Source: Magnetaquicoccus sp039908525 (GTDB taxonomy: Bacteria > Pseudomonadota > Magnetococcia > Magnetococcales > Magnetaquicoccaceae). Taken from it: a DNA stretch of 64,000 nucleotides. Positions 53,979 through 62,100 of this stretch are shown here, piece after piece. The stretch's first letter is position 1. Every line of letters starts with the position of its first letter. A program made the translations under genes and the position numbers. The DNA lies in assembly GCA_039908525.1 (NCBI GenBank), contig JAMOAY010000008.1, forward strand, positions 62,001-126,000, in the 5' to 3' direction. Below the pieces are notes generated by a model. It saw only the letters and a program-made list of their open reading frames with translations. It was not told the origin of the DNA and made no database searches.

Positions 53979-55250
53979 ATGACTAAAGGAGATTCCAGTC
54001 TCAGTTTGCCGGAAATTTTGTCTGCCTTATCGGCAGATGCTGGTTCTGGGAAACTGCGCAAAGGCCAGGAAGTCGATCCAACGGCTCTGATCCTCAGGGA
54101 TCTTGAAAGGTTCTTGATAGAAAGATTAGAATGGCGGAATCTTTCGTTTGAAAACACCGAAGAAGAGGGATTGAGGAAATTTCAAAAAAACCTACCAAAA
54201 CTGCTTGCTCAAACCGTTAAAACTTCACAACGAGAGTTTGTGTTTTCTATATCAAGCTATTCCGGTGAACTTTCTCAATATGTTCCGAGAAACACAGTAC
54301 AAGAATCCCTTTTCGACCACGAGAAGTCCGACCACAAAAAGATTGAAATACAAAACAGCGCATACCAGGGTGATACGCCCCTCGATAATACCGACAAAGG
54401 GATAGATGTTTGGTCCCCACAGACCGTCACTGCCAATCCCACAATGCAGGGCAGCAGAGAAAAAACCGTAGCTACAGAAATAGAAATACAAAACAGCACA
54501 TACCAAGGTGACACGCTCCTCGATAATACCGACAAAGAGACGAGTCATCGTTTCCTCCAGACCGTCCCTGTCGATCAACAGCGAAGGGTAGTAGATGAAA
54601 GACCACTAGTTGCAGAAAAATATCTCCTGGTCAATATTGACCTAAGCTATATGTCGAATTGTATTGTTTCACATCTAAAGATTGATCTAGAGAACAAAAA
54701 GGAAATTTTTGAAAAAATAAAGACAAAAATCAGCAAAACAGTTCATCAGGACGGAATTGTGTGCTGGCAGATCAATGAGATTCCTTTGCGCCTTATATGC
54801 ATCGTAAGGTTGGGGATACGAGACGGGATTGGCGTGCTTGCTGATATGCTCAACAGGATCAATCTAGACATGATGTATTTCATGAAACGGGAGCTGTCAG
54901 GGATATATTTTCGACCAATTGATGATGCTCGTTGCATAGCTGTTGTCAGTAGCACCAATTCTTTAACTATGGATTATAATATACGTACAGTTCTCTGGTC
55001 AATGGAAGGCATTTACAGCAAGCTATCTGATTTTTTCAGCGGCGCGTGCAGCGCCCGCAACGCATGTACAAGCAAAGCATGCCAAGCGTATTGCGCAGCC
55101 AATGAAACTAGAAATATTATCCTATTAGACAAAAGCGCCTGTGATTTCTTTGGCAGAGATGTATCCCTGTTATGTAACAATGAGCGTTGGCTTGGATATG
55201 ATATAAGATGTGTTTATGCTTATACTGCAAACGCTGCTAATTCACGATAA
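53979..55250 (+). CDS. Protein of unknown function in the HSP90/cyclase cluster
   Basis: 423 residues, not recognised. The coding sequence is clearly more A+T-rich than the window average. The N-terminal region (about 1-90) is helical. Residues about 120-190 hold a duplicated module (EIQNSAYQGDTPLDNTDK and EIQNSTYQGDTLLDNTDK, 46 residues apart). The second half begins KYLLVNIDLSYMSN and looks like a mixed alpha/beta domain. A Cys-rich stretch, CSARNACTSKACQAYC, lies near 355. No membrane segment. No good ribosome-binding site is seen at the ATG. By position it may be the effector or substrate of the cluster. Confidence 0.65.
   Translation: MTKGDSSLSLPEILSALSADAGSGKLRKGQEVDPTALILRDLERFLIERLEWRNLSFENTEEEGLRKFQKNLPKLLAQTVKTSQREFVFSISSYSGELSQYVPRNTVQESLFDHEKSDHKKIEIQNSAYQGDTPLDNTDKGIDVWSPQTVTANPTMQGSREKTVATEIEIQNSTYQGDTLLDNTDKETSHRFLQTVPVDQQRRVVDERPLVAEKYLLVNIDLSYMSNCIVSHLKIDLENKKEIFEKIKTKISKTVHQDGIVCWQINEIPLRLICIVRLGIRDGIGVLADMLNRINLDMMYFMKRELSGIYFRPIDDARCIAVVSSTNSLTMDYNIRTVLWSMEGIYSKLSDFFSGACSARNACTSKACQAYCAANETRNIILLDKSACDFFGRDVSLLCNNERWLGYDIRCVYAYTANAANSR
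54345..54540 (+). repeat. Imperfect direct repeat inside the unknown gene
   Basis: A segment of about 58 bases starting GAAATACAAAACAGC occurs at 54345 and again at 54483, a shift of 138 bases (46 codons). The copies differ mostly by single-base changes and keep the reading frame, indicating a fairly recent in-frame duplication of a linker module. Confidence 0.75.
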
Positions 55251-55264
55251 TCAGCATACACGAG

Positions 55265-56851
55265 CTAGGCTCTTGTTCCCTGAATCATCTCCGCAACCCT
55301 CTGAATAGCCTTTAAGAAATCCTTCTTGCTGATGGGTTTGGTCAGGTAGTCGTCGCAGCCGGCGGCCAGACTTTCCTCTTTTTTGTCTGCGGCCGCATGG
55401 GCGCTCAGGGCCATGATGACCATGGGCGGACGCCCCTCCTCCCGCTCCCATTGGCGGATGAGACGGGTGGCGGTGTAACCATCCATGTTGGGCATCTGGA
55501 TATCGGTCAGCAACAGGTCAAAGGGCTCGGTGCGCACCCTGTCCACCGCTTCCTGGCCATCCTCGACCATCACCACATGGTACGGCGCCCGATTGAGGTA
55601 GGCCTGAAACAGCATGCGGGTGTCGTCTGCATCCTCTGCAATCAGGATGCGGAGGGATTGAGCGGTCGGTGCTGTCACCACCTCCACGGACGGCGCCGGG
55701 ACGGCGGGAACGGTCACCCGTCGCACCGGCAGGGTAAAATGGAAGGTGCTGCCCTGCCCCAACCGACTTTCCAGCCACACCCTTCCCCCCATGCGTTCCA
55801 CCAGCTTTTGCGAGATGGCCAATCCCAGGCCAGTGCCCCCGTATGGCCGCGTCATCCCGGAATCTGCCTGGGTGAATTGTTCGAAAATGCGCTGGGCATG
55901 CTCCGGGGCAACACCGATACCGGTATCGGACACGCTGAACAGCAAAAGGGATTGATCGGGGCGCTGGGTCGTCAACTGCACGGAGATCTGCCCATGTCGG
56001 GTGAATTTGATGGCATTGCCCAACAGATTGATCAATACCTGACGAATCCGCCCATCGTCTCCCAGAACAGTCTCCGGAATGGCAGAAGCCACCTGATCGA
56101 CCAACACCAAGCCCTTCTCCTCAGCCACCACCCGCATGAGCGCGGCGGTCTCTTCCACAATCTGGCGAGGAGAACAGGGAAGCTCTGTCAACGTGAGTTG
56201 TCCCGATTCGATGTAGGAAAAGTCCAGCACACCACCGACCACCCCCATCAACGCCCTGCCCGAACGGCGCATGGCCTCGACAAGCCGGCGCTGTTCCGCA
56301 TCCAGGTCGGTCTCCAACAGCACATCCGACATACCCAGCACCACATTCATGGGGGTGCGGATCTCGTGGCTCATGGCGGCCAGGAATTCGGATTTGGCAA
56401 GGTTGGCCTGTTCTGCACCCTCTTTGGCCGTTCTCAACTCGCGGGACATGCGTTCCATCTCATCCCGACGCTGTTTCAGCTCCACATGATTTCTGACCCG
56501 GGCCAAAACGACCCCGGGATGGAAGGGTTTGGTGATATAGTCAACCGCACCCATGGCCAATCCCTGCAGCTCGTCATCCATGCCATCCCGCCCGGTCAGA
56601 AAGATGACGGGAACCTCCTGCGCATCGGGATGGAACTTCAGACGACGGAACACCTCGTAACCATCCATATCCGGCAAACCGATGTCCAGGAGGATCAGCT
56701 GCGGACGGCAATCCGTCACCAACCGCAAAATCTCCCTGCCCGCAGTCAACACGAACACCTCGAATTCAGGGCCCAAGGTCGCGACCAGGATCCGGATGTC
56801 ATTCAAACAATCATCCACAATCAGAATGGGTTGTTTTTTCTTATGACTCAT
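55265..56851 (-). CDS. Hybrid sensor kinase: receiver, histidine kinase, receiver
   Basis: 528 residues. An N-terminal receiver domain (ILIVDDCLND, phospho-acceptor Asp56, Lys108) is followed by a short helix and HisKA with the phosphorylated His162 in FLAAMSHEIRTPMN. The HATPase domain has the N-box Asn279, DTGIG (309-313) and GGTGLGLAI (338-346). A second receiver domain has Asp450 and Lys near 504. No membrane segment, so it is a cytosolic response-regulator-led kinase. No DNA-binding output domain is present. It is convergent with the HSP90/cyclase cluster (14 bases apart) and 77 bases downstream of pbpC. Confidence 0.93.
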   Translation of the reverse strand: MSHKKKQPILIVDDCLNDIRILVATLGPEFEVFVLTAGREILRLVTDCRPQLILLDIGLPDMDGYEVFRRLKFHPDAQEVPVIFLTGRDGMDDELQGLAMGAVDYITKPFHPGVVLARVRNHVELKQRRDEMERMSRELRTAKEGAEQANLAKSEFLAAMSHEIRTPMNVVLGMSDVLLETDLDAEQRRLVEAMRRSGRALMGVVGGVLDFSYIESGQLTLTELPCSPRQIVEETAALMRVVAEEKGLVLVDQVASAIPETVLGDDGRIRQVLINLLGNAIKFTRHGQISVQLTTQRPDQSLLLFSVSDTGIGVAPEHAQRIFEQFTQADSGMTRPYGGTGLGLAISQKLVERMGGRVWLESRLGQGSTFHFTLPVRRVTVPAVPAPSVEVVTAPTAQSLRILIAEDADDTRMLFQAYLNRAPYHVVMVEDGQEAVDRVRTEPFDLLLTDIQMPNMDGYTATRLIRQWEREEGRPPMVIMALSAHAAADKKEESLAAGCDDYLTKPISKKDFLKAIQRVAEMIQGTRA

Positions 56852-56928
56852 GACACTGTTTCCAAAAGGTGTGTTTCTGTTTCACGACACGGCCCCCTCC
56901 GCGCATGCAACAACCCATGGCACATCCT

Positions 56929-59130
56929 TTACCACACGGGCGGGTCTGTGCCAAGTCGTTGCGGGGTTGCACGCCCGGCGCGCCCGCTGCCTCGCACCGT
57001 GAAATGTACCGTGTCCACCACCTGTGCGTCGGCATCCAGCAAGGTCAGCCGATGCCTGCCCTGGGTGAGCAACCAACCCTCCTGCGGCTCCAGAGGGTGC
57101 TCATCCATCCGCCAGTGGAGACGGGCATTGAACGGCTCCATGCGCACAAACAGGCGCTGGTGCTGCTCGGGAATGTCCGGATCCAGGGCCAGAATGGTAC
57201 CATCACCGGGATAGAGGATGCGGGAAGGACGGCTGTCTGCATCCCCCAGGGCCACGACCGCCATCTCTGTACCCGCCAGAAACCACTCCGGGCGCGGCGC
57301 CTCCAGCGGGGGAAGAAAACGTGTTGCCACGCTGGTCACGCCGGCGGGTACCGGCGGAGAACGGGGCAACGCCTCCGCACCGGGGGGATGCAGATGGGTG
57401 ACAAGCTCCAGCCAGGCCGGAGCGGCTCCCGACACACCCGAGACATCCTGCATGGGCCGTCCGTCGAAATTGCCCACCCATACCCCCACGGTATAGCGCG
57501 GGGTAAAACCGACGCACCAGTTGTCCCGCATCTGTTTGCTGGTCCCCGTCTTGACAGCACTCCAGAACGGGGTGACCAGGGGGCTCTCCAAACCGAACGT
57601 GATGCTGCGGGCAGAGGTATCGGCCAGGATGTCCGTGACCAGAAAAGAGGCCGGCTCCGACATCACCCGGGTGGTGGTCGGCGACGGGCCATCCAGGCGC
57701 ACGGTCAACGGGGTGAACAGACCGCCATTGGCCAGAGTCCGGTAGGCATTGACCAGTTGCCACAGGGATACCTCCACCGACCCCAACGCCAGGGCGTGGC
57801 CGTAGTACGCCCCGGTTGCCGTCACATGGGTAAAACCCAGTTGCTGCAATCGGGTCACGAAGGGATCCAGTCCAACCAGTTGCAGGGTACGTACCGCAGG
57901 CACGTTGATGGAGGAGGCCAAAGCGGTGCGTACACTCATCCAACCCTGAAAGCTTCGGTCGTAGTTCTGCGGTTGATAACTCCCCCGGGGCGTCACCATC
58001 TCCAGAGGGCTGTCCTCCAGCAGAGAGGCCGGCGTCAACAGACGCCTTTCCATGGCCAGTTGGTACAGGAAGGGTTTCAGGGTGGAACCCGCCTGCCGCA
58101 GGGCCCGGACACCGTCCACGTGGCGGGTGGCCGGGTGGTTGCCCCCGTTGCCCACGTAGGCCAGTACCTGACCTGTGGCATTGTCCACCACCAGGATCGC
58201 CCCATTGTGGACATTCTTGCCCTCCAGTTGCTCCAACTGCCGGACCAGCACCTCTGTGCTGAAACGTTGCAACGGGCCGTCCAGGCTGGAACGCACCGAC
58301 TGCCGCACGGGTGGGACGGGATCCAGAAGCTGCCGGGCAACATGAGGCGCCCAGCTGACCTGGGCGCGGATCGGCGGCAAGGCTCCGTCCATTCGGCGCT
58401 CCGCCAGATCCTGAATCCGGGCGCAGGGGATGTCAAGGAGAAGAGTCTGGGCCAAGGCACAGGCCCGCCGGGCCGTTTTTTCCGCACGGGCATTGGGAGA
58501 GCGGATCAGGGCAGCCAGCAGCAGAGCTTCCGCATGGTCCAGCCCCGCCGGATGTTTATCGAACAGGCTCTGGCTGGCCGCCTGGATGCCCTGCAACTCG
58601 CCGCGATAGGTGACCAGATTCAGGTAGCCCTCCAGGATCTGCTCCTTGCTCCACCCCTGCTCCAACGCCCACGCTGCCTCCATCTGGGCCCACTTCTTGC
58701 CCCAGGAGCGACGTCCACCGGCAGCACGCAGAGAGGGATCCAACAAGGCAGCCAACTGCATGGTCACGGTACTGGCTCCCCGAAAGGTACCGTGAAACAG
58801 ACGGTCCCGAATGGCCCCCGCCACCGACAGCCAGTCCACCCCCCCATGCCGCCAGAAACGTCGGTCCTCGACCGCAAGCACACTCTGCGGCAAAGCCGGC
58901 GAAATCTCCCCCAGGGGGGTCCAGGCCAACTGGCGGCGCTCCTCATCCACCCGAATCTGGTGCAGGGGTGCATCCTGGCGGTCCAACAACAGGAGATCGC
59001 TGGCCGTATGACGGGCCCGTACCACCGCAAAAGAGGGAAGGTCCGCCAGAACCGGATGGGAGACAAAAAGAGCCAGACAGATCAGCAGCCTGCTACAACC
59101 GGCCAAATGGAGCCGCATGACGGCGTTCAT
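56929..59130 (-). CDS. pbpC: Penicillin-binding protein 1C
   Basis: 733 residues from the ATG at 59130, which overlaps the alpha-2-macroglobulin stop (ATGA); the frame is open 49 codons further up but lies inside that gene. An N-terminal signal/anchor (LLICLALFVSHPVLA) is followed by the glycosyltransferase domain with AVEDRRFWRHGGVD, and the transpeptidase domain with SxxK in GSTLKPF, SxN in ASSINVP and KTGTS. The C-terminal BiPBP_C domain ends RHRLTLLDADAQVVDT. It polymerises and cross-links peptidoglycan in the periplasm. Pairing with an alpha-2-macroglobulin gene is common in Gram-negative bacteria and has been linked to envelope defence. Confidence 0.95.
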   Translation of the reverse strand: MNAVMRLHLAGCSRLLICLALFVSHPVLADLPSFAVVRARHTASDLLLLDRQDAPLHQIRVDEERRQLAWTPLGEISPALPQSVLAVEDRRFWRHGGVDWLSVAGAIRDRLFHGTFRGASTVTMQLAALLDPSLRAAGGRRSWGKKWAQMEAAWALEQGWSKEQILEGYLNLVTYRGELQGIQAASQSLFDKHPAGLDHAEALLLAALIRSPNARAEKTARRACALAQTLLLDIPCARIQDLAERRMDGALPPIRAQVSWAPHVARQLLDPVPPVRQSVRSSLDGPLQRFSTEVLVRQLEQLEGKNVHNGAILVVDNATGQVLAYVGNGGNHPATRHVDGVRALRQAGSTLKPFLYQLAMERRLLTPASLLEDSPLEMVTPRGSYQPQNYDRSFQGWMSVRTALASSINVPAVRTLQLVGLDPFVTRLQQLGFTHVTATGAYYGHALALGSVEVSLWQLVNAYRTLANGGLFTPLTVRLDGPSPTTTRVMSEPASFLVTDILADTSARSITFGLESPLVTPFWSAVKTGTSKQMRDNWCVGFTPRYTVGVWVGNFDGRPMQDVSGVSGAAPAWLELVTHLHPPGAEALPRSPPVPAGVTSVATRFLPPLEAPRPEWFLAGTEMAVVALGDADSRPSRILYPGDGTILALDPDIPEQHQRLFVRMEPFNARLHWRMDEHPLEPQEGWLLTQGRHRLTLLDADAQVVDTVHFTVRGSGRAGRATPQRLGTDPPVW

Positions 59131-62100
59131 GGCAACACGCTGATCTCCTCCAGAGGGGTCTCCCCGAACAACTCCGGGGCGTACATGGCCTCCACCCTGG
59201 AGGATGGCAGGCGGAACTGGCCGGGGTTGTTCAACCGCAGGGTATACTCCAGACTCCATGTACCTTTGGGCACCCACTCGTAATAGGCCCGCAAGGCATC
59301 GAAACCTTTTTCCTCAAAGGTAGGCCGGAGCCCGACCATGGGCGCGCCACTCTGGGTCACGATCCCGGAATCCTTGCCCGAGCCACTGCCCAGAATGCTG
59401 CTGCCCGCCGGAATGGGATCGTTGACCACCACCCAGCTTCTGTCGGTCTGCGCATCGATCTCCAGTTTGACCCGCAGCAGATCACCCCGACTCCAGACCC
59501 CGTCCACCTTCCGTTCCACCGCCGTTACGCTCCGCCGCATTCGATAACCGTTGAAGAGGGGTTTCGTCAGGGGAATGGCCGCCCGACTCTGCACCGTCAC
59601 CCAGGGTGCACCCTGCCCCTGGTGCCGCAGGGTGAGCCTCTCCTGCCCCACAGGCCAGGGAAAGTCCAGGGTGCCGCCTTGCGGTTGTCGGGTCCAATCC
59701 TGTTGCCGACCGCTGCCAGCCAGTTGGCCTTCTGTTTTTCCACGTACCGGGACAGCCTCAAACCGTTCGGAAAACTTTTTCATGGCCACAACACCCCAGG
59801 CGTTGGCCGTGGTGGTCGCCCAATGGCCTCTCACCTGACGGGCCAGCGCCCCACGGGCCAGACGCGGCAGATCCTCCTGCCACGGTTTCTCCCCCAGGAG
59901 ACTCAAAAGCAGCCGGTTGGCATTGCTGTCTTCCGAGACCATCATCCACCACAAAGGCTCCCCATCCCGGCTGGAAAAACTCAACAGGCTGCCCTGAAAG
60001 GCAAGCCGGGCACGGAGCACATCGCTCGCCTGCCGGATCAGGGTGGCCTTGGTGGGCCAGGTCACCCGATGGAGCAGGCTCATCCAGTCGATCACCGCCG
60101 AGGTGGGCCACAGATTGGGCTCCAGGGGGATAGTGGCCAGAAGCTCGAAAGGGATGGTCTGATGGCGCGACAACGCCTCCAGCGCCGCCAGTTTGCGCAA
60201 CATCAGGTTGGAGACGGGTGCGGTCGGGATGGAGGGCCGCAGCAGCTTGCCCTTCACAAAGTCGGACAGGGCGTTGACCATTTTCTGGCGCGACTCTTCC
60301 GGAACCGACCAGCCATTCTCGTCGGCGATGGACAGCACATAGGCGGTCAGCAGCTCGCTGCCCTGAGAAGAGGTTGGAAAATATTTGGCAAACCCATCCC
60401 CATCCAGGAAGGCGGGCAGACCACGCATCAGAGTTTGCCAGGCCGCCTTGTCTTGCAGCACGATCGCCTTGGAAACGCGCTGTTCCAGACAGGTGTAGGG
60501 ATAAGCCGACAGATACTCCCGAACCCCGTCGAGAGCGCCCACCAGGCGATCCTGCAGCAGAACCCGCAAGCCACCCTGGTCCACCAGAGCGGTGGCGGGT
60601 CGCTCCACCGGAATCTCCAGGGGTTTGTCCAATGCACTCACGGTGGACTGCACCACCTGGACGGCCAGGGCAGGCAGCACCTGCTGCTCCACCAGCAAGC
60701 GGTCCTCGGCCCCTGCGGCCGTGGCGTGGAGCTCCCAGCTCAGCCGCTGGCTGTTGGCGGGCACGGCGGTGTCCCAGGCCACCTCCTGCCCCTCCCCCGG
60801 CATCAGGCTCCGCGTGATGGGCACCAGGGGGTATGGTGTGGAAGGGCCATCGGGCGCCCCGCGGGGCTGAACCTTCAACGTGGCGTTGACGGTCACTTGC
60901 AACGGCCGTTCCCCTCCGTTGCGCAGGGTAAATCCGGCCCGGAAACGGTCCTGCTCCCGCACCAGCGGGGGCAAACCGGCGTGCAGGGCCAACTCCTGCG
61001 AGGTTCTGAACGAGGTGGATCCGCTGCCAAACAGATCCTCCCCGGCATGGGCCACCGCCACCACCCGAAACGAGGAGAGGGCGTCGTTCAAGGGAATGGT
61101 CAGTTGGGCCCGCCCCTGGCTGTCCAGTTTGACCCTGCCCTGCCACAACAACAGCGGTTTCAGCAGCTGCCGACCGGCCGGCATCCGCCCGCCGCCACCG
61201 CCATGGGTAACGCTTTTCAAGCCGTAGTGGCGGCGACCGATCACCCGACCCAAGGCGGTCGATGTCTCGACATCAATGGTGCGGGGTTGCATCATGGCAG
61301 CCAACAGATTCCAGGAATCATTGGCCCGCAACTCCAGCAAACCTTCATCCACGGCAGCCAGGGCCACCTCGGCATCCTCCGGCAGGGGCTCCCCGGCGGG
61401 TGGGGTCACCTGAATGGTGGCCAGAGCCGCTTCACGCACCTTGTAGATTGGTCGGTCGGTCGTCACCTGCACCTTCAGGGTATGCGCCTGCCAGCCCACC
61501 TTGAGCTGTGTATAGCCGATACGGAAGGCGGGTTTGCCCAGATCCACCATGGCCGTCGGCACACTCTCGCCGGAACGCCCGCGTACCGCCAGGGCTGACA
61601 CAAACACATTGGGCGCATAGCGCCCCTGCATGGGGATGCGTAGCGTGGGATTGTCCCCCCTCAAACTCCGCACAAACCGTTCCATTACCCCTTCCCGCTC
61701 CACGGTGACCAGCACCGTCGCCTCCGGGAAGGGCATACGCACCTGCAGCACCGCCTCCTCCCCCGGTTCAAGCCGACTTTTTTCCGGCAGCAGATCCATG
61801 CGGTTGTTGGGCTCCACATCGAACCACCAACGATCGTTCCGGGAGACCCAGGTCGAGACATGGGCAAAGCTGGGACGTTGCTGGGCATCCATCGCCTGAG
61901 CCTGCAGCAAAACCTGCCCATCCACCGGGGATTTTCCTGTACATCTCAGGCGCCCCCGGTCGTCGGTGACACCCCGGCAAAACTCTTGCAGCGGGGTGAT
62001 GCGGCTGCGATGTTCATAGGAATAAAAACCACCCAGCAAACGTTTGCGGTGGGTATAATATTTATATTCCAGCAGCTGCACGGTGACCGGCACCTTGGCC

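Noticed and set aside
56869..59283. Plus-strand open frame of 804 codons opposite pbpC.
   Set aside because: Antisense shadow: composition is dominated by Gln, Arg, His and Gly, no motifs, whereas the minus strand encodes a complete PBP1C with all catalytic boxes.
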